In this document: in pieces, positions 34,201 through 43,996 of the stretch | Layout: each line of letters starts with the position of its first letter | Position numbering within the stretch: the first letter of the stretch is position 1 | Source: Planctomycetaceae bacterium | Lineage (GTDB): Bacteria > Planctomycetota > Planctomycetia > Pirellulales > Thermoguttaceae | NCBI GenBank assembly: GCA_012719125.1 | Contig: JAAYAY010000201.1 | Location: 1 to 62,527, forward strand | Direction: 5' to 3' | Length of the DNA stretch: 62,527 bases | Translations under genes and position numbers: made by a program | Notes under the pieces: generated by a model | Told to the model about the DNA's origin: nothing | Seen by the model: the letters and a program-made list of their open reading frames with translations, nothing else | Databases searched by the model: none

Positions 34201-34536
34201 TCAGCGATCGCGACGGAGGACGTTGACCAGGCAGCGGAGAGTGCCGAAGTGGCGGTAGCAGGTGGTGCAGTCGACGGGGCGGACTTCGTAGCCGAGATTC
34301 TCCCAGACTCTTGCCGCGTGCTCGTTGAGCGAGTCGGCGCCGGAGTAGGCCGGAAGATAGACGAATCGCTTGCCGCGACGGTGGTCGAGAATCGCGTTGA
34401 CATAGGTGAGATAGGTCCGCCCGTCGTCGGATACGACCGTGGGCACACGAGCCACGCGATATCCCGCTTCACGACAACGCTCCAGGTGCGTTGAACGTTT
34501 CAGAGCGGAGCAGAGAATTCGGTAGATTACCGTCAT
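34201..34536 (-). pseudogene. C-terminal fragment of an amidinotransferase/deiminase-like gene
   Basis: About 110 residues (ATG 34536) with the pattern VPTVVSDDGRTYLTYVNAIL, VYLPAYSG, AARVWENLGYEV and GTLRCLVNVL. In guanidino-group modifying enzymes (peptidylarginine deiminase and amidinotransferase relatives) this is the last quarter, with the catalytic cysteine in the final segment. The family is normally about 300-400 residues; the N-terminal three quarters, with the catalytic Asp, His and Glu residues, are missing. No upstream continuation is found to 34660. A remnant is more likely than a working gene. The family assignment is tentative. Confidence 0.45.
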
Positions 34537-34675
34537 TCTGATCGTTCCTGACGATCGTCCGATACGGAGGACACCGCAGCGTCGCACAAGCGAGACTGTT
34601 GCTCCCCGATTGAGCCGGCGCGATAATTGGCTTCCTGCCCGCCAACCGTTTCACTTCCGAATGAAGGGGCCTGCC

Positions 34676-37447
34676 ATGAATCGCCTGCCAGCCTTTCTCG
34701 TGCCTTTCTGCCTGCTTATCACGTTCGCGACCAACAGATCATCCGCTTCCGACGAGAATTCCAACCTTCTGGTCAATCCAGCCTTTGAACAGGACGCAAA
34801 CAAGGACGGTGTGCCGGACGGCTGGCGGGCTTCTGGTGACGGGGGCGTGAAGCAGACCTTGTCGATCGATCGCGACGGAGAGGGCGGGCCCTGTGTGAAG
34901 CTTGCCTGTACCGCGTTCACCGCGACCGGGCCGGCGTCGCACGTCATGCTGTGCCAGATGGACATCCCGATCGAGCGCGGCCGTTACTACCGGTTGGCCT
35001 TTCGCGCTCGGGGTGAAGGCGTTTCGGGCGACATCGTGCAGATCGGCATGCGAGACACCCGCAACTGGGTGAGCCTGGGGCTGGACGAGGCTTTTGTGCC
35101 CATGGCGGAGTGGAAGCGACATGAGTTCGTGTTTCAGGCTCCGCAGGACTGCCCGACCGGCAGTCGCCTGCAGATCTGGTTCAGTTCGACCGGGACGCTC
35201 TGGCTGGCCGACGCGGAACTGGTGAAGACGGACCGGCCGCAGTATGGGCCGGGGGCGAGATTCGAGCCGGGATCGAGTGCGAACCTGGTGCCCAACGGAA
35301 GTTTCGAGTGCGGTACCTACAACTGGGGCTCGGAACAACTGGACCGCAACACGCACTGGGGCGGCAGCATGAACTGCCTGTTCGGCTCGCTCGATTCGCA
35401 GGATCCTTACGACGGCAGCCATTGTCTGCGAATCGACCTGTCTCCCGACAGCCGGCCGGTTTCGTGGTTCGACTATTTTGAACTGAGTCGCCAGGAGATT
35501 CGGGCCCCTCTGGCGGCCAGCCTGGGATTCATGAGACTGACGCCGGGCAAGCCGAATACGCTATCGGCTTATCTGCGGGCGGCAGCAGCGGACACGCCGT
35601 GCCAACTCGTGGTCCGCCAACTGCAAGGGGGCGATTTCAGCCGCGCGGTTTCTGTGGGAACCGACTGGCAACGCTACGTGATCACTTTCACCCCGAAATC
35701 GGAATGGTGTTACGTGCTCGTGGGGCCGGATCTTCGCGAGTCGGGCGGAGCCGAGGTACCTGCTGAGGCGACTGTATGGATTGATGCCGTCCAGTTGGAG
35801 GCGTCGGGAGAAGCCGGGCCGTTTGTCGCCCGTGACCCGGTTGAGATCGGTTTGTCGACGGACCGAGTCGGCAATGTGTTCGATTGGGACGAGCCGCTTG
35901 CGTTTACGCTGCATGCGAGCCGATCGGTTTCCGTCGCAACTCGGGCGGTGAAGGTCGAGTTGAGTCTCGTTGACTTCAATGACGACGCGATCTGGCGGGA
36001 GACCGTTGATGTGCCGGTAGGGAGTGCAGCAAGCGGCATTCAAACAATTCGGCTGGCGCCGGACGAAGGGCGGCGGGGGTGGATGCGGTTGAAGGCCGCG
36101 GTGGTGGGCGAGCCGCCATCGGCCACGGATTCGATTCGGCTGGCGTCGATTCCCGTCTGCGAAGCGAGCGATTCCCGGTTTGGAATGAATCACGCCTATC
36201 CCTGGCCGCACCTGCTCGATCTGTGCCGCAAAGCGGGATTGATATGGGTTCGCGACTGGTCGTGCAAGTGGCACGAGGTGGAACCGGAGCCGGGGCGGTT
36301 CACGTTCGCCGAAACCGACATGCAGATCGACCGCCCGCGATCGCACGGTCTGGAGGTGCTTGGGTTGGCCCCGTTTCCGTCGAGTTACTGGTCGTCGAGT
36401 GCGCCGGGCGACTACAACCCGTCGGCCAGTTATACGAAGAACCGCGAGCGGATCTCTTACGCGCCGCGGGCGCAGGGGCCGTTTGAGGAGTACGTTCGGA
36501 AGACGGTGGGCCACTATGGCGACCGGATCAGGTGGTGGCAGGTGTTCAACGAGCCGCTGTACACGTCGTATTCTCTTCCGCGAGATTTCGGCTACACGGG
36601 CGCCGACTACGCGAAGTGGGTCCGGGTGTTCGCCGAGACCGCGCGGAGCGCGAATCCGGAGTGCAAGATTCTGGCGGGCATCGGTGGAATCTCCGAGGCG
36701 GCAATTGCCCGCGACTGGACCGAGTTTCTTAGGGCCGGCGGGCTGGCTTCGATTGACGCGGTCGACATCCATCACTATCCCAGGGTCCGACCGCCGGAGT
36801 TCATGGAAGAGATGCTGGAGAAGTTCAACGCCGTTATGGACGAACACGGCGGTCGCAAGCCGATCTGGTTGACGGAATACGGCTACTATGCCGACGACGA
36901 TCCCTCGATCGTGCCGATGCCGAACTCGGGTTTCAATATTCCGCTGGAGAGCGAGCGGCTTCAGGCGGCCTACGTGGTTCGCTGGAACACGATCATGCTG
37001 GGCGGCGGTGTGGAGAAGATTTTCTACCACGCCGGGACCTGCGACGGCGTCAACCGCGACAGCCTGCAAGGCATCTTTTTCGAGTACGGCGGCGAGCCCC
37101 ACAAGGTTTATGCGGCCCAGGCGGTGATGGCAAGGCTGTTGCCAGCGACCTGCCGGTTCGTCGATCGGCCGGCGTTGGGCGAAGGCGTTTGGGCCTATCG
37201 ATTCCGCGACGGTGAGCAGACCGTTGTGGTCGTGTGGGCCCCGGAGGGCGTCCGAGCGGAGCCGATTCGGATTGCCGATGACCGCGTGCGGGTTCTCGAC
37301 CTGATGGGGCGACCAGTGCAGGGCGGTGCGTTCCGGCCGGACGGGACGCCGGTGTATGTTGTCGGCGAAGGCTTGTCCGATGAGGCGTTCGGTCGTGCGG
37401 TTTCCGCCGGCAGGTCGTCTGGAGAAGCCGTGACGGACGGCCGATAA
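34676..37447 (+). CDS. Exported carbohydrate-binding plus GH39-like hydrolase
   Basis: 923 residues. ATG 34676 is chosen over 34610 and 34661 because AAGGGG lies 6-10 nt upstream and a signal peptide follows at once (MNRLPAFLVPFCLLITFATNRSSAS). Two carbohydrate-binding-like beta domains (NLLVNPAFEQDANKDGVPDG at about 22; NLVPNGSFECGTYNWGSEQL at about 200) precede a TIM barrel with WWQVFNEP (Glu626, acid/base) and IWLTEYGYY (Glu734, nucleophile), the pair expected of GH39 and other clan A retaining enzymes. A C-terminal beta domain ends it. The substrate is unknown. It precedes the autotransporter-like gene by 93 nt on the same strand. Confidence 0.75.
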   Translation: MNRLPAFLVPFCLLITFATNRSSASDENSNLLVNPAFEQDANKDGVPDGWRASGDGGVKQTLSIDRDGEGGPCVKLACTAFTATGPASHVMLCQMDIPIERGRYYRLAFRARGEGVSGDIVQIGMRDTRNWVSLGLDEAFVPMAEWKRHEFVFQAPQDCPTGSRLQIWFSSTGTLWLADAELVKTDRPQYGPGARFEPGSSANLVPNGSFECGTYNWGSEQLDRNTHWGGSMNCLFGSLDSQDPYDGSHCLRIDLSPDSRPVSWFDYFELSRQEIRAPLAASLGFMRLTPGKPNTLSAYLRAAAADTPCQLVVRQLQGGDFSRAVSVGTDWQRYVITFTPKSEWCYVLVGPDLRESGGAEVPAEATVWIDAVQLEASGEAGPFVARDPVEIGLSTDRVGNVFDWDEPLAFTLHASRSVSVATRAVKVELSLVDFNDDAIWRETVDVPVGSAASGIQTIRLAPDEGRRGWMRLKAAVVGEPPSATDSIRLASIPVCEASDSRFGMNHAYPWPHLLDLCRKAGLIWVRDWSCKWHEVEPEPGRFTFAETDMQIDRPRSHGLEVLGLAPFPSSYWSSSAPGDYNPSASYTKNRERISYAPRAQGPFEEYVRKTVGHYGDRIRWWQVFNEPLYTSYSLPRDFGYTGADYAKWVRVFAETARSANPECKILAGIGGISEAAIARDWTEFLRAGGLASIDAVDIHHYPRVRPPEFMEEMLEKFNAVMDEHGGRKPIWLTEYGYYADDDPSIVPMPNSGFNIPLESERLQAAYVVRWNTIMLGGGVEKIFYHAGTCDGVNRDSLQGIFFEYGGEPHKVYAAQAVMARLLPATCRFVDRPALGEGVWAYRFRDGEQTVVVVWAPEGVRAEPIRIADDRVRVLDLMGRPVQGGAFRPDGTPVYVVGEGLSDEAFGRAVSAGRSSGEAVTDGR

Positions 37448-37477
37448 GACGCTATCGAGTTTCAGCCTATCGAATCG

Positions 37478-37500
37478 CCGTTTCCGGCAAATGGGCAACT
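37478..37500 (+). promoter_or_regulatory. Shared upstream motif, copy 2
   Basis: CGTTTCCGGCAAATGGGCAA, matching the sequence at 23296-23317, 41 nt before the autotransporter-like start codon. Confidence 0.4.
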
Positions 37501-37540
37501 CGCACAGGATAGCGAGCGCGGCAGTCTCGCCAGTATCACC

Positions 37541-40500
37541 ATGGTCCGCATTTGCCCAGGTGTCCCAGTATCGACGCGTCTTGCGCAGTCTGTCTGCGTT
37601 GCCGCGGCGGTGGCCGTCTGTTTGGCCGGGCAAGCGTCGGCCGCCTGGCCCGAAGATTACGACCCGCGGTACGTTCAGGCGGTGGAGAACACGTCGGGCA
37701 CGGTGCCGAACGAGGTTGTACGAGAATTCAACCATCTGGCCCACCTGGGCGATTCGCGGATGGAGTGGTCGGGCGATCGGCTGATCATGACGATGCTGAC
37801 CGACTTCGCCGGATACGACCGCTATTACAGCGACAGCCGTTATCGGCCCGAGGTTTGGGTAGCACCCGTTGGGGAGACGGCCGAGTTCTTCCGCGCCGAG
37901 ACCGGGCAGGTGGACGACCTGGAGCTGCGGTATCGGCAGTACATGGGGATGCCCACCGATCACAGCGACGACCGGATCGTGGAACTGTTGGTGCACCCCG
38001 ACATGATCTTCCGCCCGGCCGAGGACACCCGTATTGAAAGCGCGAGTCTGGGACCGGGGCGGGACACGACTCAATACGAAAAGGCGTCGGTGGCTTATCC
38101 CACGTTCGACCAGTGGTGGGCCAACCAGATGCACACCTACGACGCCGACAGCAATCCGCCCTACCCGTGGACTCGTTTGGGATACACGTACGACTGGGGC
38201 GGCTCGCCGGATGAGGTGGTCGGGTCGACCGAGTTCATTGTGAAACGTTGGGGCTCGGGCACGACGTGGCTTCGCGACGCGGCGGGGGACTGGTACCAGG
38301 CCTCGTTCAGTGTGCCCGGCGCGGAATACGCCGTTACGGTTCACGCCGTGGTGCCGACGACGGCCTATCCCTATTATGTGCGGAGCGGCCCGGAGGTGGG
38401 CAACTTCTACGTTTCGGGCGACTGCAGGACGATCTGGGCCGGAGACCGTTTCACGCCGGTGGGAAGCAACGCGCCGGTGGTGGACGTGGCCGCGGGCGCG
38501 GCCGTCGGCAACGGCATCTTGATCGACGACGCCGGGGTAGGGCGGATCTTCCGGTTGACGAATCGCGGTTCGATTCTTGGCGGGCTTTATGGGCCCGACA
38601 AGGCGGTTCGCGATCGGACGATCGAGTTCCGGAGCCCCGTGCGGTTCGACAATTGGGGCCTTGTGGACGCGCCGTTGATGGCGGTTTGCGCCGAGACGGC
38701 CAGCGGTGCGGCATTCGTAGAGAACAGCGGAATGCTGCGAGCCGGGCAGTATGCCGCGCTGTTGAGCGCTTTTGACGACACGCTGGTGAATTCAGGATTC
38801 GTCGACGGAGACGTCGACATGGGCGGGGGCGACGACACGGCGGTGCTGGTGGGCGGCGAGATTCGGGGCGACGTCGACGGCGGGACTCACGGCACCGGCG
38901 ATCTGCTGCTGGTGCAGGCGCAGGGGCCGGCGGCCGTTACCGGCGAGATTCGCGGATTCGAGCAGACGGTCGTCTCGCGGTCGAGCGGTTCGGACGACGG
39001 GGCTTTCGTTCTCAACGGGACGCTGTTTGGCAACGTTGTCGTGGGAGCGTCGGGGGGAAGCTATGTGCCGGGCGAGCTCGCGGGCAATTTTGCGATCGAC
39101 GGCAACTTGAGCACGGAACAGGGGGCCAGGATTGCGCCGGGCAACAGCCTGGGGGCCGGATTGGTCACCGGCGACTACACCCAGTCGGCCGGCGCGGTGC
39201 TTGAAGTGGAGATTGCCCGCACGGCCGACGATCAGTTGGTGAGCGACCGGCTGACGGTGACGGGCACGGCCTTGCTGGCCGACGGGGCCGGGGTTTACGT
39301 GCTTCGGGAGGCGTCGCAGAGCGGGCTTCCGCTGAGGGTGGGCGATTCGTTCGACGTCCTTGAAGCGGGGCTTCTCGATCTGGCGGCCGTGCCGCTGTGC
39401 GAATCGGGATCCGACGTGCTGAGCTTTGAGTGTGCCGGTTCGGGGAATCAGCTTCTGCTGATTGTTGCCGACGCGCGAGCCTTTGCCGAACTGGCCGTCG
39501 GAGATCGCAACCGGGCGATAGCCGGGGCGTTGGACGCGGACATGGCCGGGGCCGGCGGCGTGTACGGCGGGATGCTGGCCGAGCTACAGTTTGCCAGTGC
39601 GGCCGGGTTGAACGAGACACTCGATTCGATTCGTCCGGATGCGTATCAGGTGTTCGACCGGGCTGTGCGGCTGGTTACGTTCTCGATGCACGAACAGTTG
39701 GCCGAACGGGCGGCGCCGAGTTGCGGCGGGGCCGCGCCCATGCAGCGATCGGCGTCTGCGGGGGACGATTCCCCGGCCGGGCCATCGGGCGAGACACGGT
39801 TCGCGGTCGAGCCTTTTGGCCTTGTCCACCACGAGGGGACGTCGCTCGTAACGAGCGGATGCACCGCGGAATCCGCCGGTTTCCTGCTGAGTGCCGATCG
39901 GCAAATCGGCGATCGCCTTGTGGCGGGAGTCGTGTTCGGCTATGCGGGGCTCGGTGCGGATCTGGCGGGCCGCTCTGGGCACGTAACCGTCGATCTCTAT
40001 CGCGTCGGCCCCTATGCTGTCGTGAGCGCTGAGAGCTGGCGGCTGCACGGGGCGGCAACGTTCGGGCGCCACGACTACGACGCCGCGCGGTCGGCGGGTT
40101 CCCTGGGCGGCTACGACGCCGCGTACTCCGCCAGCGACGGTTCCATTTACTTGGACGCCAGACGCCTCATCAGCAGCGCCGGTTGGGTTCTTTCGCCGAT
40201 GGCGTCGATGCAGTACACGTTCGGCGGGCGCGGGGCGTTTTCCGAGGATTCGCCGGGACCGGCGGCTTTGGCTTTCGCTCCCTGGGATTCGGACTCGTTG
40301 CGATGGAGATTGGGCGCGGGCATTGGCCGGACGATCGGCTTTCGGCGGTTCGCGGTCTGTCCCGCGATCCTCGCCGGGTGGGCCCACGAGTGCTTGAGCG
40401 ACGAACGGACGGAGGTTCGCTTCAGCGGCGGCGACAGTCCGTTCAGTATGCCTTCCGACGTGTTTCTGCAGAACGCAGGATTTCTTCGGGCGGCCGTTTC

Positions 40501-40606
40501 CGTCGGCGGTCCGGGCCGGCTGGAGACGGCGTTTGCCTACAACGGCCAGTGGGGCGAGCAGACTGCGGCGCACTGGGGGAGCCTGAGCGTGGCCACCCGG
40601 TTCTGA
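37541..40606 (+). CDS. Autotransporter-like exported protein with C-terminal beta-barrel
   Basis: 1021 residues. The signal peptide is at about 1-33 (SVCVAAAVAVCLAGQASA). Residues ~40-330 are a folded domain with no recognised family. About 340-660 look like a beta-helical passenger with GNGILIDDAG-type repeats and IAPGNSLGAGLVTGDYTQSAG, as in autotransporter passengers. Residues about 760-1021 have a type V translocator pattern: alternating amphipathic strands such as VTVDLYRVGPYAVVS and WRLHGAATFGRH, and a final aromatic residue (SLSVATRF). This would place the passenger on the outer membrane surface. Unusual for this group; assigned by pattern only. Confidence 0.55.
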   Translation: MVRICPGVPVSTRLAQSVCVAAAVAVCLAGQASAAWPEDYDPRYVQAVENTSGTVPNEVVREFNHLAHLGDSRMEWSGDRLIMTMLTDFAGYDRYYSDSRYRPEVWVAPVGETAEFFRAETGQVDDLELRYRQYMGMPTDHSDDRIVELLVHPDMIFRPAEDTRIESASLGPGRDTTQYEKASVAYPTFDQWWANQMHTYDADSNPPYPWTRLGYTYDWGGSPDEVVGSTEFIVKRWGSGTTWLRDAAGDWYQASFSVPGAEYAVTVHAVVPTTAYPYYVRSGPEVGNFYVSGDCRTIWAGDRFTPVGSNAPVVDVAAGAAVGNGILIDDAGVGRIFRLTNRGSILGGLYGPDKAVRDRTIEFRSPVRFDNWGLVDAPLMAVCAETASGAAFVENSGMLRAGQYAALLSAFDDTLVNSGFVDGDVDMGGGDDTAVLVGGEIRGDVDGGTHGTGDLLLVQAQGPAAVTGEIRGFEQTVVSRSSGSDDGAFVLNGTLFGNVVVGASGGSYVPGELAGNFAIDGNLSTEQGARIAPGNSLGAGLVTGDYTQSAGAVLEVEIARTADDQLVSDRLTVTGTALLADGAGVYVLREASQSGLPLRVGDSFDVLEAGLLDLAAVPLCESGSDVLSFECAGSGNQLLLIVADARAFAELAVGDRNRAIAGALDADMAGAGGVYGGMLAELQFASAAGLNETLDSIRPDAYQVFDRAVRLVTFSMHEQLAERAAPSCGGAAPMQRSASAGDDSPAGPSGETRFAVEPFGLVHHEGTSLVTSGCTAESAGFLLSADRQIGDRLVAGVVFGYAGLGADLAGRSGHVTVDLYRVGPYAVVSAESWRLHGAATFGRHDYDAARSAGSLGGYDAAYSASDGSIYLDARRLISSAGWVLSPMASMQYTFGGRGAFSEDSPGPAALAFAPWDSDSLRWRLGAGIGRTIGFRRFAVCPAILAGWAHECLSDERTEVRFSGGDSPFSMPSDVFLQNAGFLRAAVSVGGPGRLETAFAYNGQWGEQTAAHWGSLSVATRF

Positions 40607-40627
40607 CAGGGATGGGCGAACCGGAGT

Positions 40628-42076
40628 TCAGGGTTTTGCGCCGATAATGAACTGCTGAGTCTCTTCGACCACCGTTCCGTCGGGCCAGGTGACCCGAGCG
40701 GTGATCGAGTGGTTACCCGAGGCCAGCTTTGACGTTTCGACGGCCAGCCGGTAGTGGTGCACCATGGTCAGGTCGGGGGTCGGTTTGCTGGGCATTGGGT
40801 GGGGCGGCATCGGCTGCCAGGGGCCGTCGTCGATGCGACCTTCGGCCTTCGAGTCGTTCGGGGCGTCGTAGCAGTTGAAGACGAACTCCGTCGTGCCGGC
40901 ATCTTCGACCGCTGCGTTGATCGGGCACCATTCACCCTGCCGATCCACGCGGGACTCGGCACTCGGGCAGTAGCGGTGGGCGACTTTCGAGCCGTCGACC
41001 GACACGATGCGGTAGCCGCGGGGCGAACCGTCGACGCCGCGTTCGAGTCCCTCGCCCGCCTTCCACCAACTGCCGGAAATGGAGATCGACTCGACGTACT
41101 CGACGCCGTTGACGGTGATTCGCTCGTTTTCGTGCATGTGGCCCTGGAGGACGAGCCGGACGCCGTGCTTGGCAAACAGTTCGGTCAAGGCCGCGTTGTT
41201 AGTTACTTCCCAGTACGGGGCGTTTTCGGGGCTGTGCCGGCGGCGTTCGGGATAGGTGGAAACGATGGGGATGTGGACGCCGACGATGATGGGCTTTCCC
41301 TTGGGCTGGGCCGCGAGATCTGCCTTGAGCCAGGTTAGCTCGCTACCTTCGACGGCACCGTGGACGGCCTGCCAACCTTCTTCGCCGGGCAGCGGTTTGT
41401 TGCCGTCGAGCACGATGAAGTGAGCGGGGCCCCAGTCGAAGGAATAGTAGGTCGGTCCGAAGAGTCGTTCGAAGTCGTCGCGCGGGTTTTCGTGCTTGAG
41501 CATCATCTCGTGGTTGCCCGGTCCGTTGCGAACGGGCATCTGGGCCGTCTTCATGCACTCGACGTACTGGGGGCCCATGTTCCCCTGCAGGCAGATATCG
41601 CCCTGGCTGAGGATGAAGGCCGGTTGGGGATCGAGCCGGTTGATTTCGGCCAGGCTGGCCTTGAACTTAGTGAGACACGGACCAGACGACTCCAGATGGA
41701 TGTCGGTGATAAAGACGAAATCGAAGCGATCGGATTGCTCGCAGGACCGAAGGGCGAAGTCGGCCGTTCCTGCGACGGGGGGGCGATCGAGGGGTCGGTA
41801 GAACTGCTCGGTCCAATAGCCTCGCGGTGCTGCAACGAACACGAAGCGGCCGCTGTCGTCTCCGACCGGCAGCACGTAATTTCCCTGTGAATCTGTGGTA
41901 ACTATGCGGCACCCGTCCGATACCAGCACACCGGCCAGCGGCTTGCCGTCGCCCGTTACCTGGCCGCGGAAGGTGGTTTCCGTTTCGGCGGCTGCCAGCC
42001 GTTCGGGTACGCAAAGTGCGGCGGCTGCAATGCCGCCGGCGACCATAGACACGAGGAACATCCGACGATGGATCAT
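40628..42076 (-). CDS. Twin-arginine-exported calcineurin-like metallophosphoesterase
   Basis: 482 residues from ATG 42076 (GAGGCAG 8 nt upstream); an in-frame ATG at 42109 is the alternative. The N-terminus MIHRRMFLVSMVAGGIAAAAL is a twin-arginine signal. A carboxypeptidase-regulatory-like beta domain (TFRGQVTGDGKPLAGVLVSD) is followed by the dimetal phosphoesterase motifs ITDIHLES, SQGDICLQGNM, GPGNHEMM, HIPIVS and GHMHEN, then a C-terminal beta domain. The three-domain arrangement matches exported planctomycete and Bacteroidetes metallophosphoesterases. The substrate is unknown; a phosphate ester on a polymer or nucleotide is possible. Divergent from the exported protein at 42294. Confidence 0.88.
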   Translation of the reverse strand: MIHRRMFLVSMVAGGIAAAALCVPERLAAAETETTFRGQVTGDGKPLAGVLVSDGCRIVTTDSQGNYVLPVGDDSGRFVFVAAPRGYWTEQFYRPLDRPPVAGTADFALRSCEQSDRFDFVFITDIHLESSGPCLTKFKASLAEINRLDPQPAFILSQGDICLQGNMGPQYVECMKTAQMPVRNGPGNHEMMLKHENPRDDFERLFGPTYYSFDWGPAHFIVLDGNKPLPGEEGWQAVHGAVEGSELTWLKADLAAQPKGKPIIVGVHIPIVSTYPERRRHSPENAPYWEVTNNAALTELFAKHGVRLVLQGHMHENERITVNGVEYVESISISGSWWKAGEGLERGVDGSPRGYRIVSVDGSKVAHRYCPSAESRVDRQGEWCPINAAVEDAGTTEFVFNCYDAPNDSKAEGRIDDGPWQPMPPHPMPSKPTPDLTMVHHYRLAVETSKLASGNHSITARVTWPDGTVVEETQQFIIGAKP

Positions 42077-42183
42077 GGCATCTGCCTCGCTTTTCTGGGT
42101 GTACGACATGATTTGTGCACCTGTTTTTCTAGGATTTCGTCGGCATATTGGCAAGACACTGGATCAAATCGGCGTGGGTTCAC

Positions 42184-42189
42184 TATAAT
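42184..42189 (+). promoter_or_regulatory. Candidate -10 for the exported protein at 42294
   Basis: TATAAT 105 nt upstream of the GTG start. The -35 (TGGATC at 18 nt) is weak. Confidence 0.4.
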
Positions 42190-42293
42190 TTCACTCCGGC
42201 GGGGCTCTGGTTCGCCGAAATCGAGCCTACGCTGCGTGCCATCCGCTGTTTTCCCGAATGCTCCCGTCGTTCTACGCCGCAAGGAGGCCTGTT

Positions 42294-43982
42294 GTGCTGA
42301 AACGTTGCTCACTTCCGCTGGCTGTTGCCGTCACGATTGCCCTGTTCTCTGTCCCGGCCGCGAGTGCCCAGGAACCGACGGGCGAGGAGCCCAAGCCGAT
42401 CGTCACGGTGGCCTTCTCGGGCTACGGCCAGTTGGTTGCCGACCTGGATTTCGTGGGCAATCTGGCCGGCAATCCGAACCTCGGCCAGGCGATCGAGGCG
42501 AGCCTTATGCTGGCCACGGGTGGGCAGGAACTCAAGTCGCTCGACAAGTCGAAGCCGTGGGGACTGGTCGTGACGGCGGACGGGCCCCAGTTCAAGGTCC
42601 TCGGTTTCGTTCCCCTCGCCGACCAGGAAGAGCTGAAGGCCATTCTGGAAGCGAATGCGGCCGAGATCGAAGAGGCCGACGGCAAGCTGACGGCGTCGTT
42701 GAACGATCAGAAGATCTACCTGAAGACCAAGGACGGCTGGACCTTTCTGAGCCATCAGCCGAACGGGCTGGACTCGCTGTCCGATGATCCGGCGGCAGTC
42801 CTGGGCGGGTTGGAGAAGTCGTACAATCTGGCCGTTCGACTGAATGTGCAGAGCGTGCCTCAGCCGACCCGGGAGATGCTTCTTGGTTTCCTGCAGATGG
42901 GCATGCAGGCAGGCATGAGCAAGAAGCCGGGCGAGTCGGACGAACAGTTCGCCCTGCGTGCGAAATTGGCGAATCAGAGCATTGAGAGGCTCAAACGGGC
43001 GGCTGCCGAAATCGAGACGATTCAATTAGGACTGAACATCGACGAGAAGACGCCCGCGATCCACCTGGATGCGGAGGTAATCGCTCTGCCCGACACGGAA
43101 ACCGCCCGGCAGCTCACGTCGCCTAAGGGGCTCAAAACGAACTTCGGGGGCTTCGTCGTTCCCGACGCGGCGATCTCTTACAACGGCGTGGGCCGCCTCG
43201 AACCGGACCAGGTCGACCAGGCCGTCGCGATGATCGACGGGTTTCGCACCAACCTCCACAGTGAATTGGAGGGGCAGAATCTGCCGGAAGAGACCGAGAA
43301 GACGGCCAAGGGGCTCGTCGACAACGCTTTCGCGTTGGTAACCTCGGCAGTGAAGGAGCGCGAGATGGATCTGGGGATACTCTTCCTCGCCGACGAGAAG
43401 CGAGCCACCGTGCTGGGCGGCGCTCGGGTGGCGGACGGGGCGAAGGTGGAGGATTTGCTCAAGGCGGTTGTCGAGGAGGCCGCCAAGGAGCAGCCGCAAT
43501 TGAAGGAAGCGGTCAAGTTCAACGCTGCGGAGCACGCCGGGGTCCGATTGCACACATTGACGGTATCTCCGAGTGAATTGGGAGTGCCGGAACTCTCTGA
43601 GCTGTTCGGTGAGGAGCTAGTGATTGTGGTCGGCGGCGCCGACAAGGCCGCCTACCTGAGTATAGGCACCGATTCCATGGAAACGCTCAAGAGGGCGATC
43701 GACGCCGGAAAGGCTGCGGATCGGCAGCTTCCGCCTTCGCAGGTCGCGGTGTCCGTCGGTTGCCTGGCGGGGCTGGTAGCTCAGTACGCACCCAGACCGG
43801 GGACCCAGGCCGCCGCCAAGATGATCGTCGATGCTTTGGCAGGGGGCAAGGGCAAGGACCGGCTGACGATCACCACGACGCTGCTGGAGAACGGCCAGAA
43901 GATCCGCGTTGAGATGGAAGAGGACCTGCTCAAGGTACTGGGGGTCTTGCCGGCAATCGCAATGGGGGCGATGCCGATGTAG
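42294..43982 (+). CDS. Exported protein of unknown function
   Basis: 562 residues from GTG 42294, chosen because AGGAGG sits 6 nt upstream and a signal peptide follows directly (LKRCSLPLAVAVTIALFSVPAASA|QE); the frame opens at 42258. The mature protein is a set of alpha/beta repeats with VAFSGYGQLVADLDFVGNLA near the start and SVGCLAGLVAQYAPRP near the end, and no catalytic motif that I recognise. Alternating lysine/glutamate-rich helices and Ala-rich turns suggest a periplasmic scaffold. It is probably specific to planctomycetes. Divergent from the metallophosphoesterase and convergent with metG. Confidence 0.75.
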   Translation: MLKRCSLPLAVAVTIALFSVPAASAQEPTGEEPKPIVTVAFSGYGQLVADLDFVGNLAGNPNLGQAIEASLMLATGGQELKSLDKSKPWGLVVTADGPQFKVLGFVPLADQEELKAILEANAAEIEEADGKLTASLNDQKIYLKTKDGWTFLSHQPNGLDSLSDDPAAVLGGLEKSYNLAVRLNVQSVPQPTREMLLGFLQMGMQAGMSKKPGESDEQFALRAKLANQSIERLKRAAAEIETIQLGLNIDEKTPAIHLDAEVIALPDTETARQLTSPKGLKTNFGGFVVPDAAISYNGVGRLEPDQVDQAVAMIDGFRTNLHSELEGQNLPEETEKTAKGLVDNAFALVTSAVKEREMDLGILFLADEKRATVLGGARVADGAKVEDLLKAVVEEAAKEQPQLKEAVKFNAAEHAGVRLHTLTVSPSELGVPELSELFGEELVIVVGGADKAAYLSIGTDSMETLKRAIDAGKAADRQLPPSQVAVSVGCLAGLVAQYAPRPGTQAAAKMIVDALAGGKGKDRLTITTTLLENGQKIRVEMEEDLLKVLGVLPAIAMGAMPM

Positions 43983-43996
43983 GTGGGCTGACAACC

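Noticed and set aside
35561-38344. 927-codon minus-strand frame across the GH39-like and autotransporter-like genes
   Set aside because: Low-complexity Arg/His/Pro composition and it spans two real genes; no motif seen.
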